A DNA stretch of 64,000 nucleotides from Ziziphus jujuba (GCF_031755915.1 NC_083388.1:8431001-8495000); one strand, 5' to 3'. Positions 1-10,310 are shown, numbered from the stretch's first letter. Program-made: numbers and translations. The notes: generated from the sequence alone by a model not told the origin.

Positions 1-299
1 AATTCCACATTTATCTGTATAATGCTCTGTATACTGTATTGGACGTGTTGTTTTTATTTATGCACTGGGTTGCTGTTGTTGTTTTATTTTGAAGTGCTGC
101 AATTTGTGGAACAACTTGTAGTTCGTGGGAGGAATAAGGGGATGTTTTTAGAAGTGTGTTTTCAGTGCAGGTAGTTTGTGGTAAGTAAATCCCTTAGGGG
201 AGGCTCTGCCGGATTTTTCGTTGGAGGGTTCGGTAGGGTTTCCCTGGGATCAGGGCTGGTCTAGGGTTCCAGAGGAGGAATTTTGGACGGGTCCTGACA
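1..299 (-). mobile_element. Terminal part of a solo-type LTR (family shared with four other LTRs here)
   Basis: The segment ends GGACGGGTCCTGACA at 299. This is the reverse complement of the start (TGTCAGGACCCGTCC) of the LTRs at 13792, 36880 and 38181, and it matches the end of the complete LTR at 44954-47845. The inner part (AATTCCACATTT, ATAATGCTCTGTATACTG) is also shared with the 36880 LTR. Strand is relative to reading the LTR as TGTCAG...GTTACA; the transcriptional sense is unknown. The rest lies left of the window. It abuts exactly the first base of duplication copy A. Confidence 0.85.
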
Positions 300-807
300 A
301 ATATCCCTTCATTTAATGCTTCATCGTATACATATTTTGGAATTTAACTATAACATGTGTTTCCAGTCAACCAACTATAATATTTATAGTGTGGGAGATA
401 TTTTGGGAGTAAATCCTACCAACAACACAGTGGCCAAAAAGAACTTTTAATGATGACATACTCATTGATTCCAAATTAAAAGAATCATAACAAAAACACA
501 TTGGAAACATTAACAAATTTCCATTACAATTTTGTATCATATAAGATAGATGTAGCATGCAAATAGAAAAAATTACAAACTGTTCTTTCTGTTGCATTAT
601 TCTTATCCTCTATAAAGGGAGTTGTAGATTGTCAATGCGATCCATATTCCGCATAAAAAATATCTGGAGGATTATGATATTTCTTTGTGATAGCAAAGAG
701 AGTCTCTTGGTTGGCCATACACATAATTAGCAATTAGTCACACTGGCCGTTGCTACTCCTCAAAAAAGACTGCACTTATACTTTTTTATTGTGAACTAAT
801 CTCAAGA
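300..807. other. AT-rich sequence downstream of the DnaJ relic, no gene seen
   Basis: A 76-codon open frame on the minus strand (367-597) survives in both copies with two or three substitutions, but it resembles nothing I recognise. It lies 3' of the DnaJ relic and could be its former 3' UTR. No convincing gene is seen. Confidence 0.5.
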
Positions 808-1308
808 TCAAAAATGGAATTCAAAGCCACCTCCTGGAAAGCCTCCACCTCCAAATCCACTAGGAAAGCCTCCATCAAATGTAAACATGAACTGTTAAAG
901 GGTTAAAAGCACCACCATCACCGTCACCCATACCCATATCTTCAAGGTCTTCTCCTCTATCGTATCTAGTGCGCTTTTCTCCATCACTAAGAACCTGTAA
1001 AGGATCATAACATAGTGTCAAAAATGTCAATGGAGTTAAAGATCAAAAGCTAACAAAGATAGAAGATTGAATAGAAAAGTTGCACCATTTTTAGACCTCA
1101 TATGCAATAGCAATTTCCCTGAATTAGGCCTCAACTTCTTCTCTGTTATCTATATTCTTATCTGGCTGCCACCGCAAAGCCAGCTTCTTATATGCCTGCT
1201 TAATATCAAAAATAGATGCAGCCTTTGAAACTCCCAAGATCAGTCTTTGCGTTTGGTCATCTCCAAAGCTTTCTCAACTCTTAGTATTGCTTCCTAAATA
1301 TGCATAAC
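808..1308 (-). pseudogene. DnaJ-domain (P58IPK/DNAJC3-like) pseudogene fragment, copy A
   Basis: Two former exons are visible on the minus strand. Exon 1308-1097, after a CTGCAG acceptor, reads like the end of the TPR region followed by a J-domain ([21 protein letters not shown]); the HPD signature is degraded to QPD. Exon 994-808, after TTTACAG, gives VLSDGEKRTRYDRGEDLED and a Gly/Phe-rich tail ending FEFHF. This order and tail match plant P58IPK, an ER-lumenal co-chaperone of BiP. It is dead: there is an in-frame TAG at 1296-1294 (TGG in copy B), a loss of about 7 bases where KDWYKILG should be, and a frameshift before the Gly-rich tail. The TPR array and signal peptide are absent. The retained intron shows it is not a processed copy. 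Confidence 0.85.
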
Positions 1309-2640
1309 CTGCAGAATTGACAAGGTTTTACTCTTTTCAATTAACTAAGACTAACAGCTAGGTACGTACACATGATTAATAAAACAAACTTTGCATACAG
1401 TTCTGTAAAGTGGAACATCAATTTGGAAGCACAACTATTTTCTACTAACATGTAGAAGGTGTGAGGTCAATAGATTCTGTTGTGTCCACAAATATTTTCT
1501 ACAAACTTGTAGAAGGTAATGTTTGGAGTTGACTAGAATGATTCACCATAACATTCCTCCCAATCACTAAAAACATATCAATAATACCGCCTCAATCATA
1601 CAGGACAAGTTTGAGGATCGAAACTGGAAGAAAAAACGGTCAAACAGTCTCTGAACACACCCTCATGGCAATATAATTATAATTAGGACTCTCTATAAAG
1701 ATAACAACACCGAAATCGAAAAACAAATAAAAACAAGCTCCTGACTTTATATTATATCGAATAATCTCAAACACGCCATAGAATCGCAAAAAGCAAACCA
1801 AATTTTCAACAATCGAACTTGGATTTTATCCAATAAGGCACCAGCACTCAAACCCAAAAATAGCCTCCGAATTTAGAATGCACCAGAAATAGATTTTTTT
1901 ATCCAATAAAACAAAAATACCCAAACTTTCAACTCGTTAAGTCCTTCAGGAATAGAACACCAATCACAACACACCCACCGAAAAAATTCTTCCCTCCCAA
2001 AAAAATAAATAAATAAATAAATAATCCCCTACTTTAGATTCCAACTTATCCCAAAATTAATCAACAAAAAACAAAAACCACACCCGATAGATGTTTTAAA
2101 AAGACCCCAAAAACCAATCAAAAACAAATCCCAGAAACCAATCAAATCAAAAAATCAAAGGAAAAATGAAGCAAACAAACCTAGCATTTTATCAAAGAGA
2201 CCAAGCGAAACAGCGAGCATAAGCATCTACTTCCGCCATGCAACACCACCCACGAGCTTCTTATGCAAATCCACATCCTCCTTCTTCACAATACCCTAAT
2301 TCCGAACCATCAAATTGAACAGGTTTGTATGGAATTTTAGTGACCTGAGAGATGAAATGGGGCTGTTTGGCAAAAAGGCAATTAAGTGAAGAAAACTTCA
2401 TGAATGAGAAGAGGTGAGCCAGCTTTGCGGGAAGGGTGATGAAGGAGAAGAGAAAAGCTGGGTGAAGAAAAGAAAGAATAAAAAAAAAAAAAAAAGAAGT
2501 AAAAATATTTAATTTTGATGTAAGGGTATTTTAGAATTATTAAAAAATAAAAGGGTAAAACAAAAAAGATGAAGGAAAGGATATATTTCGTTATAGCCTT
2601 GCCCACGAGGGCAAAGGGCCAAATTCCCCTTAGAAAATTC
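1309..2640. other. AT-rich intergenic sequence, no gene seen
   Basis: A-rich noncoding DNA. Near 2180-2360 the minus strand is less AT-rich and has short open frames (for example a run containing EDVDLHKKLVGG) ending at a possible donor, CTAG|GTTTGT. It may be a further remnant exon, but I do not recognise it. Confidence 0.4.
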
Positions 2641-2649
2641 AAAACGAAC

Positions 2650-3690
2650 AGCATTGTTGTTTTGGGCATGAAGTTGTCGTGAAGTACTTTTTTGTTTTTG
2701 CATGGAACGTCATGGAGTCACTCGTAGCTACTAAGAGAGAGGTCTTCCCTTTTATATTCTTTTGTCTTCACATTATTAATTCCAAGCTAGTTCATGTGTT
2801 TTATATAGATGATTATGGCCAGGTTCTTTAGAATTAATATTAATAAATAATCATAATAAAATTTATAGGTAGTATGAAATTTTAAATAACTCATTAAAAA
2901 TTTTACTTTTAAAATTTGATAAAAGAAATATTAGAGTTAAATACTTCCAATTAAAATTTGTCACAAGTATACAAATTGGATAGCCATCAAAGGCATCATG
3001 AATCATTATTTTAGAGTAATTACCAAATTAATTCTAACATTAAGGAACTTAGGATTGCCTTCATAATTTGTTTTGATTGAAAACATATTGCAAAGTAATA
3101 CATTAAAAAAAAATATTATTTACCACCGCTAGTAAATAATTTTCAATGAAAATCTACGTATCAAACAATAATTTAAATAAATAATATTAAAATATTTACT
3201 TTTAAAATTTTAATATAAAAAATAATAAAATTAAATATCAAAATTAAAATTTAATACAGAAGTGCTAATTGTCTACCGTAATAATAAATAGTAAGACTCA
3301 TTTAAAAATCCCTGCAGAAACGGTTTCAGTTTAGTTAAAAAAATAAGAAAAACAACAACAACACAAAACAATAACAACTTGCATATATAGCAGCTACTAG
3401 CTAGCTACAATAGTAAATTAAAAATTAAGCATCTATATTTCTTTGTGTTGTTGTTTAATAATGCCTCTAGTTCCGATTAGCAGAATAATAATCAAAATTT
3501 CAAAATTTCTCTAAAGTTCTCAAAAATTTTAAAATTTCAAAACTTAATGACTTCCGCTTTAATTTGCTTTAAAGAATGTTTCAAATGGTATCAGCAAGAA
3601 TCCAATCAAACATGGCAAGCGGGAAAAAGGAAACGATGTCCCATTATGAAGTTTCTTGGCAGATAAAATTAAGTCATTAACTGGAGAAGT
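2650..3690 (+). repeat. Dispersed local module, instance 1 (copy A)
   Basis: The blocks occur in the same order as at 7090-7775 and, in part, 8955-9440. They are: an AGAGAGAGGTCTT...TTCTTTAGAATTAA block; then CAAAGGCAT...TTCTAACATTAA...AACATATTGCAA; AACTTGCATATATAG...CTAGCTACAAT; TTGTTTAATAATGCCTCTA; and AGAATGTTTCAAATGGTAT...CATTATGAAGT. Copies are clearly diverged, so this repetition is older than the big tandem duplication. No coding potential is apparent. It ends about 300 bp from the 3' end of the F-box gene. Confidence 0.7.
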
Positions 3691-3984
3691 TAGAAAAACT
3701 TATAATTTAAAAGGAAAAATTGCAGCATTACTTCACATAACTCATAAAAATTATAATTAAAGACACTACTAGCAAAATCTGGAAGAGTGTATGCCAATGA
3801 CAAAAATAATTTTGAAATAAAAAAATAAAAATAAAAATAAATTGATTTATTATTTTATTAAAAAAACACTAAATTTACACCCTGACAGTAATTGCCAAAA
3901 ATTTATCAATGATAATTTAATAAAGTAAATTAAAACACATAAAAAAGTCCCTCTATTCTCCTAATTAATAATATACAAATTAAA

Positions 3985-5193
3985 TCACCAAAAACTAGGA
4001 ACAATCCAAAAGGGTGTGAAGCATCTCTCATCTGTTAAATGATCAATATTAAATTTGATGTCAGGCCTGAGAGATTTTTTATCAAAGTTATACACTCCAA
4101 CTTTACCAACATCACGAAAATATTGATCACCATCAGCGAACAAATCAAATGGAAACCGATAGGTGATGTATAATGAATTTTGCTCCCATTCTGGAAAGTC
4201 TCGAGCACACAGTGATAACAACTTGTTTCCACCTAAAAACAGAGTTTGACCCCTCAAAGATTTCACTTTTTCCCATCTTCTGGCACAATAATTCAGCTTG
4301 TATATAAAATATTCATCTTTGTAGTCTGGATGATTATCATCATCATGATTGGTAGTAATCCGAAGCACGTACAAGATGTCGCCTAATGATTCTGCCAAAT
4401 ACAATCTAGCAAACTCTGGCAACTTGGTAGGGTGTATAATTCTTGTAATTTTCTTGGGAAAATCACGGTGAAGATCCCAAACTTCGACGCAACCATGACC
4501 ACGCTCATAGTGCTCCAATGCATAGAGCATACTGTCGTGGTATATCATATCACAATATAATCTCGGGTCGTTACAAAAATCAGTCCATGTATTATTAATA
4601 TTATTATTCTTATTATCATTATCATGGTCTCCAATGTGGCTGTAGAATGCAAGTATTCCATCACAATATATAATTATGATTGTAAAGCTTTTAGTACAAC
4701 TACTAGATGGATCCGACAAGAGGATGGCTTTAGTAACAGGAACGTACTCACTGCCGCCGAGATCTTCGGTGGATGGGAGTTCGATTTGAGCTCCTGAAAA
4801 GGGATTGAGAAGACATGCATTGCAATTTTCATCAAAAATTATGAGCCACCCGAATGAAGATCCAACACATCGAGGTTTATGATAGTGATCACCAAGCCTT
4901 TGGAACACGTTCTTTACCTTGTAATGCTTTTGCTCTGCGAAATTAAACAAGTAGGTATAGCTGTCGTTTTGTCCAGTAGGAAGCATCAGCCATGGAGATT
5001 GATTATCAGAATTATTAGAAGACCAATGGGTAGAAATATACGAGTTCGTAGCTGCATACCAAGATAAACAAACACCTTTGAAGCGGATGACATCCACGGA
5101 CGGCAACTTGGTCATCATTAATTCAATGATTTCGTTTGGAAGATCCAACCAGTTTGGTTGTAATTCTGCTCGTAAACATCTCTTGGTGGCCAT
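3985..5193 (-). CDS. F-box protein with DUF295 (KIB-type) domain, copy A
   Basis: Single-exon gene of 402 codons. The N-terminal F-box is at about residues 14-52 (NWLDLPNEIIELMMTKLPSV, then IRFKGVCLSWYAA). By family knowledge this binds SKP1 in an SCF ubiquitin ligase. The rest (about residues 75-400) has the look of the plant DUF295 beta-propeller-like domain, including CVGSSFGWL, LLNPFSGAQIELP and a C-terminal region ending TPFWIVPSFW, which would select the substrate. The frame is open 16 codons further upstream, but that extension starts at TTG. The first ATG is 5193-5191, about 60 bp downstream of a TATA box, so I use it. The protein is identical to copy B; one silent difference was seen (CTC/CTT near 4249). 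No target can be inferred. A large lineage-variable family, so no gene symbol is given. Confidence 0.9.
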   Translation of the reverse strand: MATKRCLRAELQPNWLDLPNEIIELMMTKLPSVDVIRFKGVCLSWYAATNSYISTHWSSNNSDNQSPWLMLPTGQNDSYTYLFNFAEQKHYKVKNVFQRLGDHYHKPRCVGSSFGWLIIFDENCNACLLNPFSGAQIELPSTEDLGGSEYVPVTKAILLSDPSSSCTKSFTIIIIYCDGILAFYSHIGDHDNDNKNNNINNTWTDFCNDPRLYCDMIYHDSMLYALEHYERGHGCVEVWDLHRDFPKKITRIIHPTKLPEFARLYLAESLGDILYVLRITTNHDDDNHPDYKDEYFIYKLNYCARRWEKVKSLRGQTLFLGGNKLLSLCARDFPEWEQNSLYITYRFPFDLFADGDQYFRDVGKVGVYNFDKKSLRPDIKFNIDHLTDERCFTPFWIVPSFW

Positions 5194-5252
5194 TGTTAAT
5201 CTCCAAAATTCTTGAGTTTCTATAATTAATGATGGCAGCAAAGCTATACCTG

Positions 5253-5260
5253 TTTATATA
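5253..5260 (-). promoter_or_regulatory. Putative TATA box of the F-box gene (copy A)
   Basis: TATATAAA on the minus strand, 60 bp upstream of the ATG at 5193. It puts transcription start near 5220-5230, which supports the downstream ATG over the open frame running to 5241. Confidence 0.5.
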
Positions 5261-5329
5261 TATACGTATACATATCGAAGTTTTTTTCGATCAACGGAAT
5301 TTGAATTAGGGTTTATTATGTTTCTTAAA

Positions 5330-5425
5330 AGATGTTAGGCCTAAGCCCAAATAACCCAAAAGATTTGGGTTTAAACCTTGAAATCTCCTTTGTCCTTTTA
5401 GCATTGTAGGTGGAGGTGTCGCCTG
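5330..5425. repeat. Upstream block shared with 10205-10310
   Basis: The text AAGCCCAAATAACCCAAAAGATTTGGGTTTAA...TAGCATTG...TGTCGCCTGAATGAT recurs in diverged form at 10205-10310 (AAAAGCCCAAAGATTTGGGTTTAAG...CAGCATTG...TATCGTCTAAATCAT). Here it lies between the F-box gene and the orphan gene. Its partner precedes the broken orphan paralogue, suggesting that a whole gene-pair block was duplicated. The rest of 5426-6311 is AT-rich, with no gene seen. Confidence 0.65.
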
Positions 5426-6311
5426 AATGATTCCTGAGGCCCAATGAGCCAGATCCAAGTGTTAAAATTTGGGTCTCCTAGATTGGAAAGCCTTCTCGTC
5501 CCCCAACTCTTGCTCTTTTGAGGTAAAGGTTCAGAGAGTGCAGTTCATGGCAGTTCATGGCACATCTCGGACCTGCAACTTAGCCAGCTACTTTGTCTCT
5601 TTCAATGATCTGCCCAAGGATTCATCAAAATTGTCCACTCTTGATTCGAGGGCTCTGAATTGATTTGGACAGGTTAGATAGTTTATCAAAAGTGAGAAAT
5701 ATGGTAAAATGGAAAAAAGGACATTTATTAGCATAATCCAACAATAAAATTAAAAAATAATAATAATAATAAAAGAACTGCCAGTTGGAGGAGTTAATTA
5801 TGAATAATTGTTACATATATATATATATACATTATTTTCAGCGTTAGTATATGTATACATGTATAAAAAAGAAACCTTTACTATTCAATATATTAATTTA
5901 CAAAAAGAAAAAGAAAACTGCAACACGTTCAAGAGAAAAAAAAAATGCAACACATTAAAGAGAAGAATTAGAAAATAGAAAAAAAAAAGTGAAATCTAAA
6001 TTTAGTTGTCATAAAATCTAATTTTGTATTTTGGCATATATTAACTTAAAATTTGAAACTAATTAATTGGGTGTAAAAGATATTCATCTTGGATTTTAAC
6101 TTAATTACCAAAAAATACATAAAATTGTTCATTTAATCTATTATCAATTTAAGTTAGGAAGACTGTTTCTTTTTCTTTTTTTAATTGAAAATAATTTACG
6201 CTTAGAATAAAAGCATATTACATAAATCTTTAAAAGTAAATAATAATTTTTAAAAGTATAGTTAATTGTTTATTGTGTTTAGTTTGATATTTTTATTTTA
6301 TTGGGGCAACC

Positions 6312-6333
6312 TATATATATATATATATATATA
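6312..6333 (+). promoter_or_regulatory. (TA)11 tract at the TATA position of the orphan gene (copy A)
   Basis: A (TA)11 run lies about 105 bp upstream of the ATG at 6436, the most likely core-promoter position. Copy B has about 16 units at the same place. Confidence 0.4.
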
Positions 6334-6435
6334 CTATCTTTAAACCTCCGCACATATTGGCTCCGAGAAAAACTTCCTTGTTCTTTATAGTATCAAATTT
6401 AGTCTCCAAGAAAACCATACTCTCTTTCAAGAACA

Positions 6436-6759
6436 ATGTTAAAGAATATTGACAAAAACGAGAGCCGCGAGATACGGAAAGCAAGGCATGCAGTCACGCG
6501 CATTGTTAAATCCTACATGCCAAATGTTACTGATCGCCAGAAGTCTCGTGCTTTGAAGGGGATCGTCCGTAATATTACAGATGATTCCGTTGTGGACAAA
6601 AAGCAAGCGGTGGAAAACCTGCTCGGCGTTGTCCTGACAATGGAGCAGTACACGGAACTCTTCGACGCTGCTCAACCATTGAAAAGAGCTGGGCCTATGG
6701 AGGAGGAACCTGGGTCTCCCGAGGAGGCGAGCACAGAAGCTCATGAAGGCAGCGATTAA
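6436..6759 (+). CDS. Small orphan protein, 107 aa, copy A
   Basis: I do not recognise this gene. It is a single ATG-initiated open frame, 107 residues. Roughly residues 8-80 are rich in charged and hydrophobic residues with helical periodicity (RKARHAVTRIVKSYMP, then VVDKKQAVENLLGVVLTMEQ, YTELFDAAQPLKR). The last 25 or so are acidic and low-complexity (EEEPGSPEEASTEAHEGSD). No signal peptide or membrane segment is seen. Support for a real gene: the protein is identical in copy B, and a diverged broken paralogue at 12069-12780 matches it in the 5' leader (CCAAGAAAACCA), in three protein blocks (RIVKSYMP~EIIKAFMP, RNITDDS~NNIVEDI, VVLTMEQYTELFDAAQPLKR~VMLTMQLFLQILEATKPSRR) and in the CT-rich 3' flank. 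A TA-rich TATA-like tract lies about 105 bp upstream. Function unknown. Confidence 0.65.
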   Translation: MLKNIDKNESREIRKARHAVTRIVKSYMPNVTDRQKSRALKGIVRNITDDSVVDKKQAVENLLGVVLTMEQYTELFDAAQPLKRAGPMEEEPGSPEEASTEAHEGSD

Positions 6760-7089
6760 AGCTCTGCTTCTTCTTTCTTTCTCCTTCTTTTTCATTTTTC
6801 TTTTCTTCTTCGGGTCAGTCATCACTCATCAGTGTTCTTGGAACATTTTCATATTTTCTTTATGTCTGGTTTGGTCTAGCCAAGTGTGCATCTTTGACCT
6901 TGTGTGCATCTTAGGCATTTCAATGTACTTGTGTTTCCTTTATTTTCGGATTATTAGTCAAAGCAAGTTCATGGTTTTATGTATTATTTAATTTATGATC
7001 ATGGTTTTTTTTTTTTTTTTTTAATTGTAAGAATTTTACCCTTACAAGTTAGGTAGCCTTCAAAGGCATTCCCAGCATTCGGAAATAAA
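6760..7089. other. 3' flank of the orphan gene
   Basis: CT-rich then T-rich sequence, a likely 3' UTR, with a long T-run near 7003-7022. At 7073-7076 (CAGC) copy A lacks 340 bp that copy B keeps at 29822-30161. Confidence 0.5.
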
Positions 7090-7775
7090 CGCTATCGTTT
7101 TAGGCATAGAGTCGTCGTCGTCAACGTCACTTAGAGCTACTGAGAGAGAGGTCTTTCCTTGTTTTACAATCTTTTATCTTCGGATTATTCAAGGCTAGTC
7201 CATGGCTTTATGTATACATGATTATGGCCGGGTTCTTTAGAATTAACCTAAGAATTTTAACCTTACAAATCAAAGGCATTCTTAGCGTTTAAATCCAGCA
7301 TTAATTATGGATCTTTTAAACATTAGACCAGCTAGTTACTAATAATACTAACATTAAAGATCTCAAGATTACGTTTGTAGTGTGTTTTGGTTGGAACATA
7401 TTGCAATATTGTACCATATTAAAATCTCTTTGGAAACTGTTCCAGGTTAGTAAAAAAGAGAAAAACTTGCATATATAGCTAGCTACAATTATAAAAAACA
7501 TCTATATTTATATATACATATATATATTTCCTTTATTGCTGTTTAATAATGTATTTCTGTATTGTTGTTTAAAATGCCTCTACTTGGTTCTAATTAACAG
7601 AATAAAGTTGAAATTTTCAAAATTTGATTAAAATTTTCACTACTGCTGTTTTCAACTTGCTTAAAAGAATGTTCCAAATGGTATATATCAGCTAGCTAGT
7701 AACAATCCATTCAAACATGGCCTGCAGGAAAAAAGAAATGAGGTCCCATTGTGAAGTGGTGGTGGTATATAAATT
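7090..7775 (+). repeat. Dispersed local module, instance 2 (copy A)
   Basis: Repeats the order of 2650-3690: GGCATAGAGTCGTCG...AGAGAGAGGTCTTTCC...GGCCGGGTTCTTTAGAATTAA, then CAAAGGCATTC...AACATATTGCAATATTG...AACTTGCATATATAGCTAGC...AATGCCTCTACTTGG...GTTCCAAATGGTATATATCAGC...AAACATGGCCTGCAGG. It is closest to instance 3 at 8955-9440. Noncoding. Confidence 0.75.
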
Positions 7776-8954
7776 CAAAAAGAATGTGACATCAGTAACA
7801 GGAAGAGCAAAAGTATAATAAAAACACTTTGGCGAAAAAAGTATTATAAAAACAAAAACGATTCTTTATCAATATATGGTTTTCTTCTTCCTATATGAGG
7901 CAGTATATATCAACAGAAAATTGGCGATGATTCTTGGAAAAATAAAATGGTAAGGGTTACCATCAGAAACATTGAACTCAGAACTTGGAAACTGCTTTTC
8001 ATTAAAATCTCCATGGCATGAGGTTCTAATTTTATACTATTTACTTTAATATATATATATGTACGTATCTGGTTAATTTATTATATGCAAGCTGTGGATT
8101 TGGGGTATTACATGTGGAGGTGCAGTGTTACTTGGTGACAATGAAAGTTACTTTGCAGCTGACTAGTATCACTTGGAGAAAAATTAAAGCAACAATGAAC
8201 GGTACCGATATACAATGGAGCAAAATTCTCCTCTAAGATTTAAAGATGTAAATTAAGTAATTGAGGTAGTTTCGCCATTAGGCACACGTACGTCAGTTAA
8301 TGATCATAGAAATCTCTCACACATTAAACAAATTTATTAATTCAAAAGAGCTGATAATTTGTGACACATATGCATCAGTCTTGAAAATGAAGAACCCATC
8401 TAATTATTATTATTTTTTTCACCAAAAAAAATAAAAATAAAAATCTTATAAGTGTTTTTTTCAGTGGTTGGATTATTTGTTTCATCTGATCAAATCATGA
8501 TTCAACATTCAAGACTTTTTCTAAGCTGGAAAGAGAAGAAATTAATTTAAGCTGCGGAAATCTCTAATCTGTCTCTTCAATTGGAAAAAGGGTGGGTGGG
8601 TTTTATTTACAGTACTGCTACAACTGAAAATGAAAATGGAAGAAGAAATCCTTCCAACTCCAGTACGTAGACAGTGGTAGTAATAATAGTAAAATAGTAA
8701 ATATCGATGTGACAAGGTCGTAGGTAAGCCTGAAGGTGAAAATGAATACTAGTACTGTTCATAGTATCACTTTTACAAGTTGTGCATTGCACGGTGCAGA
8801 CAGTAATGATGAAGGATTGTTGGGGTGGGAAGTTGGGAAGGAGGGGTCTGGTCCCTAGTCTTGATCTATTCCTTAACATAAATAAATAAATAAATAGAGC
8901 ACCATGAGAATTGCAATGCATTCATTCTAACTAATAGGTTCATTTTCACCAGAA
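7776..8954. other. Intergenic sequence, no gene seen
   Basis: AT-rich, with short random open frames only. A 104-codon minus-strand frame (8607-8921) is identical in copy B, but it has no recognisable domain and no partner elsewhere, and the whole stretch is nearly identical between copies, so conservation says nothing. Confidence 0.5.
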
Positions 8955-9440
8955 TTGGATAGTTTAAATCAAAGGCATTACCAGCCTCTAAATCCAGCAC
9001 TATGGAGCTTTTCAACATTATACTATCTAATTAGGAATAATTCTAACATTAACGATTTAAAGATTATCTTTGTAGTATGTTTTGATTGGAACATATTGCA
9101 ATATTGTACCATATTAAAATCTCTTTGGAAACTGTTCCAAGTTAGTAAAAAAGAGAAAAACTTGCATATGTAGCTAGCTATAATAGGAAATAGCATCTAT
9201 ATACATTTCTTGTATTGCTGTTTAATAATGTATTTCTGGCATCGTTTGTTAATAATGCCTCTACTTGGTTCTAATTAGCATAATAAAATTGAAGTTTTCA
9301 AAATTTGCTTAACTTTTCATTACTTGTGTTTTAATTTGCTTAAAAGAATGTTTCAAATGGTATATACCAGCTAGCCAGTAACAATCCATTCAAAAATGAC
9401 CTGCAGGAAATGAGGTCGCATTATGAAGTGTTGCTGGCAG
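8955..9440 (+). repeat. Dispersed local module, instance 3 (copy A)
   Basis: Clear alignment to 7262-7775: CAAAGGCATTACCAGCCTCTAAATCCAGCA, AACATATTGCAATATTGTACC, AAAATCTCTTTGGAAACTG, AACTTGCATATGTAGCTAGC, AATGCCTCTACTTGGTTC, TTCAAATGGTATATACCAGC and GACCTGCAGG. The AGAGAGAGGTCTT part is missing here. Noncoding. Confidence 0.75.
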
Positions 9441-9638
9441 ATAAATACGAAAAGATTTTTCAGATGGATGAATGGTAATACATGTTCATGGACACTCCTG
9501 CTTTCATGCAACAATATAACTAACCTGGGGTGCAGTTGTAGCCGGTTTGGCCAAGTCCATGCTTCTGCCCCCTCCCTGCCCAGTTCGAGTGGCAGTGCAG
9601 CAGATGCTGCAAAAACTACCAAAAAAAAAAAAAAACAA

Positions 9639-9742
9639 ACACAATATAGCTAACATGTTGAATAATAATATTAGAATTTAATAAGTGTATACACAATATA
9701 GCTAACATGTCGAATAATAATATTAGAATTTAATAAGTGTAT
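9639..9742. repeat. 52-bp direct tandem duplication
   Basis: Two adjacent 52-bp units (9639-9690, 9691-9742) starting ACACAATATAGCTAACATGT differ at one visible position (TTG/TCG). They lie directly against the left end of the MITE. The same pair is present in copy B. Confidence 0.85.
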
Positions 9743-10009
9743 TCAATTTATAGTTTAATAGATTTAAAGTAAGTTATAGATTTTAAAAGATTTACTAAAT
9801 TGTTATGAAATTCACAGATTCCATAAAAAATTTATAAAAATCCAACGAAATTTTTGAAATGAAAGTTGAATTTCATATTGACAATTTTTTTCATAATTTT
9901 ACTTTTGAAATTAATAATTTTTTGAATACCTGTATATTTTAAAAGAATTTTACAAATTCTAATTAAATACAACTATATTTTACCTCCAAATTATAAATTG
10001 AATATACCC
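9737..10009. mobile_element. Probable MITE, about 270 bp (copy A)
   Basis: The left end GTGTATTCAATTTATAGTTT and the reverse complement of the right end GGTATATTCAATTTATAATTT form an imperfect terminal inverted repeat. The interior is AT-rich and rich in TTTTAAAAG/TTTCAAAA motifs, as is usual for non-autonomous DNA elements. No clear target-site duplication was found, so the superfamily is unassigned and the edges may be off by some bases. Confidence 0.55.
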
Positions 10010-10046
10010 TTGAGTCTCTATTCAATGAAATTAATTTTTTTTACAA

Positions 10047-10078
<32 letters not shown>

Positions 10079-10204
10079 TAAAAATGAATCCTTTTTTAAT
10101 CTAAACTTCACCTAAAGTTTTAAGAATTTAAGAATAAGTGATATTTAATCGATTGAAAGATTAAAATTATTTCTATTTCTTTTTAATTTCAAAGCCTTCC
10201 AAAT

Positions 10205-10310
10205 ATAGTTAGTTAAAAGCCCAAAGATTTGGGTTTAAGACTTCAAACTCTTTTCTCTCTTCAGCATTGAAATTGTAGCTATCGTCTAAATCATACCCTT
10301 TGGTTGATCA
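10205..10310. repeat. Diverged partner of the 5330-5425 upstream block
   Basis: Matches 5330-5425. Between module instance 3 and this block there is no F-box coding sequence, so if the ancestral unit was module + F-box gene + this block + orphan gene, the F-box gene has been lost or replaced here. Confidence 0.6.

Noticed and set aside
3985..5241. 418-residue start of the F-box protein, and the 413-residue start of the zinc transporter
   Set aside because: The extra first codon in each is TTG. The first ATGs (5193, 27918 and 63695) fit the TATA position and the usual protein starts.
5469..5663. 64-codon frame upstream of the orphan gene (also 28194-28388)
   Set aside because: It starts without promoter context in an upstream noncoding block and has no recognisable product; identical copies are explained by the recent duplication.
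6439..6825. 128-codon minus-strand frame opposite the orphan gene
   Set aside because: It is the antisense shadow. The plus-strand frame has an ATG, leader homology and protein homology to the broken paralogue; the minus frame has none.
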